This document shows, one piece after another, positions 24,481-33,476 of a DNA stretch of 36,764 nt; the first letter of the stretch is position 1, and each line of letters starts with the position of its first letter. A program made the position numbers and the translations under genes. The stretch covers positions 1-36,764 of the forward strand of contig JAIETM010000025.1 of the NCBI GenBank assembly GCA_019745155.1, in the 5' to 3' direction. The stretch is from Chitinophagaceae bacterium. Lineage in GTDB: Bacteria > Bacteroidota > Bacteroidia > Chitinophagales > Chitinophagaceae. The notes beneath the pieces were generated by a model that searched no databases, was not told the DNA's origin, and saw only the letters and a list, made by a program, of their open reading frames with translations.

Positions 24481-27400
24481 TTAACTTAATGCGCGGAAGT
24501 CAACCGGCACCAGTTTGCTCACGCCGGGCTCCTGCATGGTTACACCATAGATCACATCCACCGTACTCATGGTCATCTTGTTGTGGGTAACAATGATGAA
24601 CTGAGAGTTCTCGCTAAACTGCTTGATCATATTGGTAAACTTACCCACGTTGGCATCATCCAGCGGGGCATCCACTTCATCCAGAATACAGAAAGGCGCT
24701 GGTTTGATGAGGTAGATAGAGAAGAGCAATGCCGTTGCGGTCAAAGTCTTCTCACCACCACTCAACTGAGTAATCGAAGACGGACGCTTACCCTTGGGCT
24801 TGGCCACAATATCAATTCCTGTTTCTGCCAGATTCTCCGGATTCTCCAGAATCAAATCAGCTGTATCTTCTTCTGTAAACAAGGCTTTAAACACTTTCTG
24901 GAAATTCTCGCGCACCTGGTTAAAGGTTTCGAGGAATTGCTGGTTGGCCGTAGCTTCTACTTCCATGATGGTTTGCATCAGGCTTTCCTTCGCATCCACC
25001 AGATCATTCTTCTGTTCCAGAATGAATTCATAACGCTTCTTCATTTCCTGGAAAGCTTCGATGGCTGTAGGGTTTACTTCACCAATATTTTCCAGACGCT
25101 TCTTCATTCTATCTGCTGAAGCTTGCAAATCTTCCAGCGGTGTTTCTGTGGTTCTTGGCTGATCAAGAATATCATCCAACTCAATGCGGAACTCTACATT
25201 GAGTCTTTCCTTCATACCAGCCAACTGCAGTTTCAGATCATTGAGCTTGTCTTTGATTTCACCCAACAGGTGCTCCACCATTTCCTTGCTCTTCACTTTC
25301 AAACGCAGACTGCTTTCTTTTTCCTGAAGTGCATTGCGAAGATTATAATAAGCCTGATCAGCTTCGTTCAACTTCAGTTCTTCTGCTTGTTTCTTGCGCA
25401 TCAACTCCAGCAAACTGTCTTCGCTATTGGCGAGTGCTTGCTGACTTTCTTCGATGCTGCTTACAGCTTCAGTCAACTGTGCAGAATTGTTTTCAATCTG
25501 GTTACGCAAATCATTCAACTGGTTTTGCTTGAACTCCAGTTCCTGACGCGTAGCCGTAATCTTGCTTTGCTGACGAGTCAACTGCAGATTACCTTCATTG
25601 AATTGTGCAGTAGCTGCATTGTAATCTTGTTCAGCGAGTTGATAATCCTGCTCTACCAAACGCATTTCTTCTGCCGTATTGCCCAATTGCTCATTCAATT
25701 GCGCCAGCAGATCGCGGGTATCAGCAATCGCATCCTGCTCGTCCTGCAAGCGATGCTCCAGATCCTGCAAACGCTGTACACCATTCTGTTGCGCAGCCTG
25801 CAGGTTTTCCATTTTATTTCTGGTGGCGAAAACTTGATTAGTGAGCTGGTTGATTTCATCTTGTGTCTGACGAATCGCATGCTCTTTCAATTGCTCATTG
25901 TACGCAATCACTTCATTGTGGCGCAATTGGATATCTGCTTTCAACGCATTCACCACAGCTTCTTGTGCCGTGATTTCTTCGATGAGTTTTTCTAAGTTCT
26001 TAGCACGACCGATTTTCTTTCCTTCAAACAAACCAACACTACCACCGGTGAGTGTGTATTTGCCTTTTACAAACTTGCCGCTCTTCTCCAATACCACAGC
26101 GCCGTTGCTGTTTTCAATGGCTGCTTCTGTTTCAGCGATGTACACATTACCCAGCAGGTATTCAGCCAACTTGCGGTATTGCGCATCTACTTCAATTACA
26201 TCCATCGCAGCCACCGTGCCTTCCGGCTGATGGGTCTGATGGGTATTCTCATTCAGTTTATCGAGCAGGAAGAAATTGGCCTTACCCTTTTTATGGGCAT
26301 CCAGCAGATGGATGGCTTGCAAACCTTCTTGCAAGTTGTTCACCACATAATAGTTCAAGTATGGCTCCAGTACATTTTCTACTGCTGCGCGATAGGCTTC
26401 TTTTACATAGATGATGTCCGACAAAATCGGCGCAGTGTGGTTCCACTCCGGATTCTTATGCAAGAACTTCACACTTTCCGGATAGCCTTCCATTGAATCA
26501 ATCAGGCTCTTCAAGAGGTCGTGCTCGTTGCGCTTGGCATCCAGCTTACGGTTTTCTTCAGCCAATTGGTTACGCAAACCTTCTAATTGCGATTGAGCTT
26601 CCAGTATCTGTTCCTTGGTACGCTCGTGCTGATCTTGCAATTGCTGCAGATCAATACGGCGGGTTTCCAGTAATGCTTCTTTTTCTTCCAGCTCGCGGCT
26701 CAATTGCTGTAACTGTGCTTCGCGGTTATGCTGCTCTTCTGTTTGCTGTGCATGGGCACGTTGCAGGTTTTGGATGGATGTATCAGCAACTGCTACTTTC
26801 TTTTCTGCATCAAACTGATTGCGTTGAATCTGTTGGTAGTTACCACGCAGTTGATCCACCGCACCACGCTTCTCATCAAACACACGGCGCTTGTCTTCTA
26901 CTTCCATCTTCACCGTATCCAACTGCGATTGTAATTCCAGCAACTTGGATTCTTCGTCGGTGATTTGCTGCTGACTGAAGACAATCGAATCTTCAATACC
27001 CTTAAGCTGACCTTCCGCCTTGTACAAGAAATCCTTGAGGTTGGTTTCCTTCTCCTTCAGGTAATGGAGTTTCTGATTGGCCAGGTTCTTTTCGTTTTCC
27101 TTGGTGCGCAGTTCCTGTACCAAATCGTTGAACTCGTGCTGCATAGATTGCAGGGCACGCTCTTTTTCAATAAAGCCTACTTTCTCCTGTTCAATGCCGG
27201 CTTCTTCGGTTGCGATCTCAGCTTCCAGCTGCACACGCTTGTTCACTTCCAGCTCTTGCTGTTCGTTGAGCTCTTTGTAGGTGATGTTGAAACCTTCCAA
27301 AGCTGCTTTGGCGAGTTCTACGGAAATCTCCTTGTAGTCTTTCTTGATCTCGTAGTACTTCTCCGCCTTCTTGGCTTGGTTCTCCAAAGCCTTGAGCTGG

Positions 27401-27999
27401 TTATTAATTTCAAATAGCAAATCCTCGATACGATTCAAGTCTTGCTCTGTTGCATCGAGTTTATTCTTGGCTTCTTTCTTTCTGGTTTTGTAGATGGAAA
27501 TACCTGCAGCCTGTTCTAACATGCGGCGACGGCTATTGTCCTTATCCTTGATGATATCATCCACCATACCCAATTCGATGATGGCATAGCTGTCGGTTGA
27601 CACACCCGTATCGAGGAAGAGGTTATGGATATCTTTCAAACGGCATTGCACATCGTTCAAACGGTATTCACTTTCGCCATTCTTGTAGAAGCGGCGGGTG
27701 ATGGTTACCGTGCTGAATTCTGTAGGCAGGAGGTTCTTGGTATTCTCGAAGGTGAGGCTTACTTCAGCCAAACCACTGGCACTTCTTGTTTTACTACCGT
27801 TGAAAACCAGGGCTTCGAGGTTTTCGCTACGCAGGGCGGAGATTTTCTGCTCACCAATTACCCAGCGGATGGAATCCACGATATTGCTCTTACCACATCC
27901 GTTGGGACCAATGATGCCGGTGATACCCTCGTCGAAGTTGACAATTGTTTTATCGGCAAAGCTCTTGAACCCCTTGATTTCTAATTGTTTTAATCTCAC
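24481..27999 (-). CDS. smc: Chromosome segregation protein SMC
   Basis: ATPase of the condensin-like complex with ScpA/ScpB that organises the chromosome. The protein has 1172 residues. The N-terminal head has Walker A GPNGCGKS (residues 31-38). Two long coiled coils flank the hinge (hinge about residues 510-680, GYPESVKFLH onward). The C-terminal head has the signature LSGGEKTLTATALLF and Walker B FCILDEVDAPLDDANV. The start is placed at the GTG at 27999, giving the family N-terminus (fM)RLKQLEIKGFKSF. The ATG at 28062 would add 21 atypical residues, and AAAGTTTG, a near -7 element, lies 5 bases before the GTG. scpA and scpB are not adjacent. Confidence 0.97.
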   Translation of the reverse strand: MRLKQLEIKGFKSFADKTIVNFDEGITGIIGPNGCGKSNIVDSIRWVIGEQKISALRSENLEALVFNGSKTRSASGLAEVSLTFENTKNLLPTEFSTVTITRRFYKNGESEYRLNDVQCRLKDIHNLFLDTGVSTDSYAIIELGMVDDIIKDKDNSRRRMLEQAAGISIYKTRKKEAKNKLDATEQDLNRIEDLLFEINNQLKALENQAKKAEKYYEIKKDYKEISVELAKAALEGFNITYKELNEQQELEVNKRVQLEAEIATEEAGIEQEKVGFIEKERALQSMQHEFNDLVQELRTKENEKNLANQKLHYLKEKETNLKDFLYKAEGQLKGIEDSIVFSQQQITDEESKLLELQSQLDTVKMEVEDKRRVFDEKRGAVDQLRGNYQQIQRNQFDAEKKVAVADTSIQNLQRAHAQQTEEQHNREAQLQQLSRELEEKEALLETRRIDLQQLQDQHERTKEQILEAQSQLEGLRNQLAEENRKLDAKRNEHDLLKSLIDSMEGYPESVKFLHKNPEWNHTAPILSDIIYVKEAYRAAVENVLEPYLNYYVVNNLQEGLQAIHLLDAHKKGKANFFLLDKLNENTHQTHQPEGTVAAMDVIEVDAQYRKLAEYLLGNVYIAETEAAIENSNGAVVLEKSGKFVKGKYTLTGGSVGLFEGKKIGRAKNLEKLIEEITAQEAVVNALKADIQLRHNEVIAYNEQLKEHAIRQTQDEINQLTNQVFATRNKMENLQAAQQNGVQRLQDLEHRLQDEQDAIADTRDLLAQLNEQLGNTAEEMRLVEQDYQLAEQDYNAATAQFNEGNLQLTRQQSKITATRQELEFKQNQLNDLRNQIENNSAQLTEAVSSIEESQQALANSEDSLLELMRKKQAEELKLNEADQAYYNLRNALQEKESSLRLKVKSKEMVEHLLGEIKDKLNDLKLQLAGMKERLNVEFRIELDDILDQPRTTETPLEDLQASADRMKKRLENIGEVNPTAIEAFQEMKKRYEFILEQKNDLVDAKESLMQTIMEVEATANQQFLETFNQVRENFQKVFKALFTEEDTADLILENPENLAETGIDIVAKPKGKRPSSITQLSGGEKTLTATALLFSIYLIKPAPFCILDEVDAPLDDANVGKFTNMIKQFSENSQFIIVTHNKMTMSTVDVIYGVTMQEPGVSKLVPVDFRALS

Positions 28000-28004
28000 T
28001 TCAG

Positions 28005-28012
28005 CAAACTTT
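28005..28012 (-). promoter_or_regulatory. Probable -7 element of smc
   Basis: Minus-strand AAAGTTTG matches TAnnTTTG at all but the first fixed base and ends 5 bases before the GTG start at 27999. No -33 element is evident. Confidence 0.4.
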
Positions 28013-28058
28013 TTTGTCAACTGCGAACATAGCAGAATTGCGCCAAAAAAGGCAGTGC

Positions 28059-28074
28059 CCACAGGCGCTTGTGG
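28059..28074. promoter_or_regulatory. 16-bp near-palindrome upstream of smc
   Basis: CCACAGGCGCTTGTGG is a dyad with one mismatched pair per arm, 60 bases upstream of the smc start. It could be an operator. It does not resemble the parS consensus. The rest of the 250-base region to the next gene is AT-rich, with another dyad at 28179-28194 (GATTATT, AA, AATAATC), and holds no gene that I can see. Confidence 0.4.
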
Positions 28075-28248
28075 ACAAGTAGTGCGAAAAAATCGCTATG
28101 CATAAAAAGTGTTGATTTTAATTAATGCAAAACTTCAGATAAAATATAATAATAACATGATTTTTATTTATTTATAAGGATTATTAAAATAATCATTGAC
28201 ATCTAAAAACCATGTTTTCTATTTCCTGCGCCTGCCTTATTTTGCAGG

Positions 28249-29355
28249 ATGCCCATGAGTAAGCAATTGGTGTTCTGCGTAACCAATGACCTGAACTTTG
28301 ATCAGCGCATGCAACGCATTTGCGGCACGCTGTCTGCCGCAGGTTATAACGTAACACTTATAGGCAGAGAAAGCACCGATTCACCCCCATTGAAACCTCG
28401 CCCTTGGCGAGAGATTCGTGTTCCGGTAAAAGCCCAAAAAGGCTGGTTGATGTATGCCAGCTACAACTGGAAACTCTTTCAACAACTCAGGAAATTAGAT
28501 GCTGACGCCATCTGTGCAATTGACCTGGATACCATCATCCCGGTTTGGCTAGTATCCAAATTGAAAAAGACCACTCGTATCTACGACGCCCACGAACTCT
28601 TTACCGAACAAAAGGAAGTAGTTACCCGCCCGGCCATCCATCGCTTTTGGAAACTGATTGAGCGGTTTTTCGTTCCCAGATTTCGTCATGGCTACACCGT
28701 AAACGGCTTTATTCGAGATTATTTTCAGACCGCATACGGGGTAGAATATGCCGTTATCCGAAACATGCCCCTGAAACGCACCGAGCTACCTAAGCAGGCA
28801 GACCCCCGTTTTATCCTTTATCAAGGCGCCATCAACGAAGGCAGATGCTTCGAGCAACTGGTCCCCGCCATGCGCGGCATACAAGCCGAACTGCATATTT
28901 ATGGCAAGGGTAATTTCGAATCCCAGCTCAGAAAGCTGGTGCAAGACTATCAATTATCGGATAAAATAAAAATATTTCAATCTGTTGAACCAGAACAACT
29001 TAAAAATGTTACTTCACAATCTAGTTTAGGTTTAACCTTATTTGAAAAGACGGGCTTAAATCAGGAATATTCATTGGCCAATCGCTTTTTCGACTACATG
29101 ATGGCTGGTATTCCGCAAGTCTGCGTCAACTTCCCGGTCTACAAATCCATCAACAACGACCACCGCTTTGCACTTACCATCAGCAATACCGAACCAGCTA
29201 CGATTGCAAAGGCCGTGAACAAATTATTGAATGATCCTGTTTTGTATGCTGAGCTGCAGTCGAACGCACTGCAGGCCAGAGAGATCCTGAACTGGGAAGC
29301 CGAATCGGCAACCTTACTCCAGTTCTATCAAAACCTCTTCGCGGCCAGGCCCTAA
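28249..29355 (+). CDS. Glycosyltransferase (GT4-like)
   Basis: A 368-residue GT-B fold protein. The N-terminal FCVTNDLNFDQRMQRICGTLSAAGYNVTLIG is a typical acceptor-domain Rossmann start (about residues 8-38). The C-terminal half has FILYQGAINEGRCFEQLVPAM and the E-x7-E-type region EKTGLNQEYSLANRFFDYMMAGIPQV (about residues 265-290), which binds the nucleotide sugar. No membrane segments. Donor and acceptor are unknown; a surface glycan is likely. ATG at 28255 is an alternative start. TTATTTTG ends 4 bases before the ATG at 28249. The second glycosyltransferase starts 10 bases after it. Confidence 0.88.
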   Translation: MPMSKQLVFCVTNDLNFDQRMQRICGTLSAAGYNVTLIGRESTDSPPLKPRPWREIRVPVKAQKGWLMYASYNWKLFQQLRKLDADAICAIDLDTIIPVWLVSKLKKTTRIYDAHELFTEQKEVVTRPAIHRFWKLIERFFVPRFRHGYTVNGFIRDYFQTAYGVEYAVIRNMPLKRTELPKQADPRFILYQGAINEGRCFEQLVPAMRGIQAELHIYGKGNFESQLRKLVQDYQLSDKIKIFQSVEPEQLKNVTSQSSLGLTLFEKTGLNQEYSLANRFFDYMMAGIPQVCVNFPVYKSINNDHRFALTISNTEPATIAKAVNKLLNDPVLYAELQSNALQAREILNWEAESATLLQFYQNLFAARP

Positions 29356-29365
29356 GACGACTATT

Positions 29366-30499
29366 TTGGAAAAGCATCTGCACATTATTGCCCTAAACGT
29401 TCCCTTCCCCGTTGACTACGGTGGCGTGGTTGACCTGTTCTGGAAACTACCATCCCTTCAGGCACAAGGAGTGAATATTCACCTGCATTGCTTCGATTAT
29501 GGTCGCGGCCAGCAACCCATCCTCAAAAAATATTGCGCTTCGGTGAACTACTACGAAAGGCAGGAAGGCCACAAGGGCTTCTCTACCTCCGTACCCCATA
29601 TCGTTGCCAGCAGAAAACATGAGGGCTTACTCAACCGTTTGTTGGAAGATGACTATCCTATCCTGATGGAAGGCGTGCATTGTACCTGGTTATTGAACGA
29701 CCCACGTTTTACCAATAGAAGAAAGTTTGTACGCATCCACAATGTGGAACACAAATACTACCAACGACTCTTTCAGAACAGTACCGGCATTTTCAAGAAA
29801 CTCTATTATGCCAACGAGAGCCGACTCTTAAAAAAGTATGAACACTGGATGGCCGATAAAGCCACCGCCTATTGGGGCGTTACCCATGATGACGTGAACT
29901 ATTATCGTCAGCAGCTGAACTGTAGCACCATTGATTACTTACCTGTATATCTACCTGCCGACTGGAAAGTGAGCGGACTAGAAGGCATGGGCAGTTATTG
30001 TTTGTATCATGGCGACCTAAGTGTGCCTGCCAATGAACGCCAAGCAGCCTGGCTCTTGAAGGAAGTCTTTGGCAAACTCAAGATTCCTTTTGTGGTGGCT
30101 GGTAAAAATCCATCAGAAAAATTACAGCAACTAGCACACGCCCAACAGCATACTTGCATCGTATCAAATCCAACAGAACTCGAGATGCAGGACATGATCC
30201 GCAAAGCGCATATCCATGTATTGCCATCTACCCATACCACCGGTATTCAGATCAAACTATTGAATGCTTTATATAATGGTCGCCACTGCGTGGTGAACGA
30301 TGCCATGGTGCAGGGAACAGGGTTGGAACCAGCTTGCTTTATTGGCAATACAGCCAATGCCATGCAAGAGATCATTGCACAACTGCATTACAAGCCCTTT
30401 ACCGATGAGGAACTGAAAATCAGGGAAAGATTACTGAGCAAAATGTTCAGCAACGAAGCCAATGCCCGCCAACAAGTAAAATGGATTTGGGGCGAATAA
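29366..30499 (+). CDS. Glycosyltransferase, second of a pair, TTG start
   Basis: A 377-residue GT-B-like glycosyltransferase. The first strand and glycine loop HIIALNVPFPVDYGGVVDLFWKLP are at residues 5-28. The C-terminal donor half has YCLYHGDLSVPANERQAAWLL (about 212-232), PFVVAGKNPSEKL and HVLPSTHTTGIQIKLLNALYNGRHCVVN. No ATG is placed so as to keep the first strand; the TTG at 29366 is the best start, and no Shine-Dalgarno sequence is visible. It forms a two-gene unit with the preceding glycosyltransferase. Its stop abuts that of ftsE on the other strand. Confidence 0.85.
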   Translation: MEKHLHIIALNVPFPVDYGGVVDLFWKLPSLQAQGVNIHLHCFDYGRGQQPILKKYCASVNYYERQEGHKGFSTSVPHIVASRKHEGLLNRLLEDDYPILMEGVHCTWLLNDPRFTNRRKFVRIHNVEHKYYQRLFQNSTGIFKKLYYANESRLLKKYEHWMADKATAYWGVTHDDVNYYRQQLNCSTIDYLPVYLPADWKVSGLEGMGSYCLYHGDLSVPANERQAAWLLKEVFGKLKIPFVVAGKNPSEKLQQLAHAQQHTCIVSNPTELEMQDMIRKAHIHVLPSTHTTGIQIKLLNALYNGRHCVVNDAMVQGTGLEPACFIGNTANAMQEIIAQLHYKPFTDEELKIRERLLSKMFSNEANARQQVKWIWGE

Positions 30500-31195
30500 T
30501 TATTGTTGGGGATTAGGCACCCATGTACTATCCACTACCTTACCGCGTTCTGTCTTCAACATTCTGGAAGGATAGCGATTGATCACGATGAAATCGTGCG
30601 TAGCCATGATGATGGCCGTGCCATAGTCTTTGGCAATCTGCACCAGCAATTGCATGATTTCATCACTGGTTTCAGGATCGAGGTTACCTGTTGGCTCATC
30701 CGCCAACAACAGCTTGGGCGAGTTCAGCAAAGCACGCGCAATGTCTACACGCTGCTGCTCACCACCACTCATTTCAAAAGGCATTTTAAAGCCCTTGCTT
30801 TTCAGTCCCACTTTCTCCAACACATCATGGATCTTTTCTTCCATCAAACGTTCGTCTTTCCAGCCGGTGGCTTTCAATACAAACTTGAGGTTATCCTGTA
30901 CATTACGATCTGTCAACAATTGAAAATCCTGAAATACCACGCCCAGATTTCTGCGCAGAAAAGGCACATTCTTCCAAGTAATATCATGCAGATTAAAACC
31001 AACCACCGACCCCTCTCCTTCACGTAAAGGCAGTTCGCCATAGAGTGTTTTCAGCAGACTACTTTTACCGGTACCTGTTTTACCTACGAGGTACACAAAC
31101 TCACCACGCTCTACAGTAAAGTTTACGTCTTGCAGAATCAGGCTTTCACCCTGATAGATATTCACGTTTTTGAGAGAGATCACAGTTTCTGGCAT
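30500..31195 (-). CDS. ftsE: FtsE-like ABC transporter ATP-binding protein
   Basis: A 231-residue ABC ATPase. Walker A is GKTGTGKSS (residues 38-46), the Q-loop is VVFQDFQLL, the signature is [16 protein letters not shown], Walker B is [12 protein letters not shown] and the switch His is in ATHD. The [19 protein letters not shown] stretch and length fit FtsE, which with FtsX couples the divisome to cell-wall hydrolases. No ftsX or other permease lies nearby, so LolD/MacB-type assignment cannot be fully excluded. The ATG at 31195 is preferred to the GTG at 31201. Confidence 0.82.
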   Translation of the reverse strand: MPETVISLKNVNIYQGESLILQDVNFTVERGEFVYLVGKTGTGKSSLLKTLYGELPLREGEGSVVGFNLHDITWKNVPFLRRNLGVVFQDFQLLTDRNVQDNLKFVLKATGWKDERLMEEKIHDVLEKVGLKSKGFKMPFEMSGGEQQRVDIARALLNSPKLLLADEPTGNLDPETSDEIMQLLVQIAKDYGTAIIMATHDFIVINRYPSRMLKTERGKVVDSTWVPNPQQ

Positions 31196-31272
31196 AATCA
31201 CGGTTTTAAAGAGTCTGCGCGTGTATAACGCTCAGGCACCCCAAAATACTATGCAAACAAAAAAAATACTTG

Positions 31273-32454
31273 TTAATACTGAAATGTTACGGTTTCACCT
31301 TGGGCTTCCAATACCAGCGAAGCTTTATCGGCAGCCACAGTACGACCCACAATCTTTGCTTCAATGCCCAATGTTGCAGCCGTAGCAATCATTTGCTGCG
31401 CTGATGCTTCATCCGTGAAGATTTCCAAACGATGCCCCATATTGAATACCTGATAGAGCTCCTTATTATTGGCACCGGAATTCTCACGAATCAATTCAAA
31501 CACAGGCGGCGGTGTAAACAAATTATCCTTGATCACCTGCATGGGCTGAGGCAGGTATTTCATACACTTGGTTTGTCCGCCCCCACTGCAATGAATCACG
31601 CCTTTGATGGCATCGAACTGCTCATCGAGTAAACGCTTCATTAATGGCGCATAAGTTCTTGTGGGTGATAATAACAATTTACCAATGGCGATCTCCTGTC
31701 CGTTGATAGACATCGTATCTGTCATCTTGTTCTTACCGATGTAGACAACATCCTTATTCAAACTCGCTTCAAAAGTCTCAGGATATTTTTCTGCGTAGTG
31801 CTTCGACAAAACATCATGTCTGGCACTGGTTAAGCCATTACTACCCAATCCGCTGTTGTATGCTGTTTCATACGCAGCCTGACCATCACTCGCAAAACCT
31901 ACGATAACTTGTCCGGGTGCTATCAGGTCGTTGGTGATGAGTTTATTTTTTGGCCAGCGTGCCGTCATGGTACCATTCACCGCAATAGTGCGCACCACAT
32001 CACCTACATCGGCCGTTTCACCACCGAGGTAATGAATATTGACACCAAAGTTTTTCAGTTGATCAAAGAATTCCTGCGTGCCGTTGATGACAGCCTCCAG
32101 CACTTCACCTGGTATCAGGGCTTTGTTACGATCAATGGTTGAGGAGAACAACAAATTATCACACACACCTACACAGAGCAGGTCATCTAAGTTCATGGCC
32201 ACTGCATCCTGTGCAATGCCCTTCCAAACGGATGCATCTCCGGTTTCTTTCCACCACAAATAAGCCAGAATACTCTTGGTACCTGCCCCATCTGCATGGC
32301 TGATATTCACCCAATCGGGGTTGCCACCCAAATAATCGGGATACATTTTACAGAATGCATGGGCATACAAACCTTTGTCCAGCTTCTTGATAGCTGCATG
32401 TACTTCTTCTTTCTGAGCAGAAACACCTCTTTGTGCGTATAATGAGTCTGACAC
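31273..32454 (-). CDS. purM: Phosphoribosylformylglycinamidine cyclo-ligase (AIR synthase)
   Basis: ATP-dependent ring closure of FGAM to AIR, fifth step of purine synthesis. A 393-residue protein with the PurM/AIRS N-terminal domain (SHADGAGTKSILAY, then DAVAMNLDDLLCVG and IHYLGGETADVGD) and C-terminal domain (VIHCSGGGQTKCMKYLP, then FNMGHRLEIF). It is longer and more divergent than the ~345-residue E. coli enzyme, as is usual in Bacteroidota. The GTG at 32454 is chosen as start because VSDSLYAQRGVS fits the family N-terminus; the ATG at 32499 adds 15 residues of unlike composition. The -7 element TACATTTG lies 20 bases upstream of the GTG. Confidence 0.92.
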   Translation of the reverse strand: MSDSLYAQRGVSAQKEEVHAAIKKLDKGLYAHAFCKMYPDYLGGNPDWVNISHADGAGTKSILAYLWWKETGDASVWKGIAQDAVAMNLDDLLCVGVCDNLLFSSTIDRNKALIPGEVLEAVINGTQEFFDQLKNFGVNIHYLGGETADVGDVVRTIAVNGTMTARWPKNKLITNDLIAPGQVIVGFASDGQAAYETAYNSGLGSNGLTSARHDVLSKHYAEKYPETFEASLNKDVVYIGKNKMTDTMSINGQEIAIGKLLLSPTRTYAPLMKRLLDEQFDAIKGVIHCSGGGQTKCMKYLPQPMQVIKDNLFTPPPVFELIRENSGANNKELYQVFNMGHRLEIFTDEASAQQMIATAATLGIEAKIVGRTVAADKASLVLEAQGETVTFQY

Positions 32455-32474
32455 CGGGAAAATTTGAGTTGCGG

Positions 32475-32482
32475 CAAATGTA
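32475..32482 (-). promoter_or_regulatory. -7 element of purM
   Basis: Minus-strand TACATTTG, an exact TAnnTTTG match, ends 20 bases before the GTG start. It lies downstream of the alternative ATG (32499) in transcription terms, which rules that ATG out if this promoter is used. Confidence 0.55.
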
Positions 32483-32527
32483 CAATTCCCCCTGCACATG
32501 CCCGCTGCGGTTTATACCCAGATGCCT

Positions 32528-32535
32528 TAGCTTTG
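32528..32535 (+). promoter_or_regulatory. -7 element of ribF
   Basis: TAGCTTTG, an exact TAnnTTTG match, ends 8 bases before the ribF ATG at 32544. The in-frame upstream ATG codons (from 32433) lie upstream of it and would not be on this transcript. Confidence 0.55.
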
Positions 32536-32543
32536 CGCCCGTT

Positions 32544-33476
32544 ATGCAAGTACACCGTTCGCTGAGTCAGTTACCGGCTTTCCGCAATGCCGTGCTCACC
32601 ATTGGCACTTTCGATGGCGTGCACCTGGGCCATCAAAAAATTATTCAGCAACTGGTGCAATCGGCCAGAGAAGTGAATGGCGAATCGGTGCTCATCAGTT
32701 TCGATCCCCATCCACGCAAGATCATTTCTTCCGTTCCGGGTGATATTCGTTTACTCACATTATTGGAAGAAAAAATTCAAGTGCTGGAACCCATCGGTAT
32801 TGATCATTTGGTGGTAGTGCCTTTCGATCATCATTTTGCCAACCAGACTGCTACGCAGTATATCCACGATTTTATCTATCAGCATTTTCATCCGCATACC
32901 ATCATCATTGGTTACGACCATCGTTTTGGTAAGGGCCGTACCGGCGATTATCAATTGCTGGAAGCGGAAGGCGCCAAGCTTGGTTTCAAAGTGCAGGAAA
33001 TTCCGGAGCACATGCTCCAAGAATCAGGCATTAGTTCTACACGTATCCGTAATGCCATTGCAGAACATCGTATTGCAGACGCCAATGCCTTATTGGGCTA
33101 TGACTATTTTTTCTGCGGCACAGTGGTGGAAGGCAATCAACTCGGCAGAACCATTGGTTTTCCTACGGCCAACCTGCACATTAAAAGTGAAGACAAACTC
33201 ATTCCCGGTAATGGAGTGTACGCTGTTTCAGTACAGATAGATGCAGAACTTGCTATCCTGAAAGGCATGATGAATATTGGCTATCGTCCAACAGTAGATG
33301 GCAAACGCCGCATGGTAGAAGTGAACATCTTCGATTTCGATCGCGATATCTACGGTAAAACATTGCGCGTAACGGTGCATCAGTATCTGAGAGGCGAACA
33401 AAAGTTCAACGGACTGGAAGAATTGAAAGCACAATTGGCAGCCGACAGAGATCAGGCAATTGCCCTACTTGCTTAA
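32544..33476 (+). CDS. ribF: Bifunctional riboflavin kinase / FAD synthetase
   Basis: Phosphorylates riboflavin to FMN and adenylylates FMN to FAD. With the start at 32544 the protein has 310 residues, the family norm. The N-terminal FMN adenylyltransferase domain has GTFDGVHLGHQ (residues 21-31) and later the IIIGYDHRFGKGRTGD and ISSTRIRNAI motifs. The C-terminal flavokinase domain has GRTIGFPTANL and NGVYAV. The frame is open upstream to 32433, but those codons lie before the promoter and encode a Cys/Pro-rich stretch unlike the family. The stop codon interlocks with that of holA. Confidence 0.96.
   Translation: MQVHRSLSQLPAFRNAVLTIGTFDGVHLGHQKIIQQLVQSAREVNGESVLISFDPHPRKIISSVPGDIRLLTLLEEKIQVLEPIGIDHLVVVPFDHHFANQTATQYIHDFIYQHFHPHTIIIGYDHRFGKGRTGDYQLLEAEGAKLGFKVQEIPEHMLQESGISSTRIRNAIAEHRIADANALLGYDYFFCGTVVEGNQLGRTIGFPTANLHIKSEDKLIPGNGVYAVSVQIDAELAILKGMMNIGYRPTVDGKRRMVEVNIFDFDRDIYGKTLRVTVHQYLRGEQKFNGLEELKAQLAADRDQAIALLA

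Noticed and set aside
25123-25995. 290-residue open frame antisense to smc
   Set aside because: Its Leu/Phe/Gln-rich sequence is the complement of the smc coiled coil (Glu/Leu/Gln codons); no start signal or recognisable domain.
28059-28074. parS site near smc
   Set aside because: The dyad CCACAGGCGCTTGTGG does not match the TGTTTCACGTGAAACA-type parS consensus.
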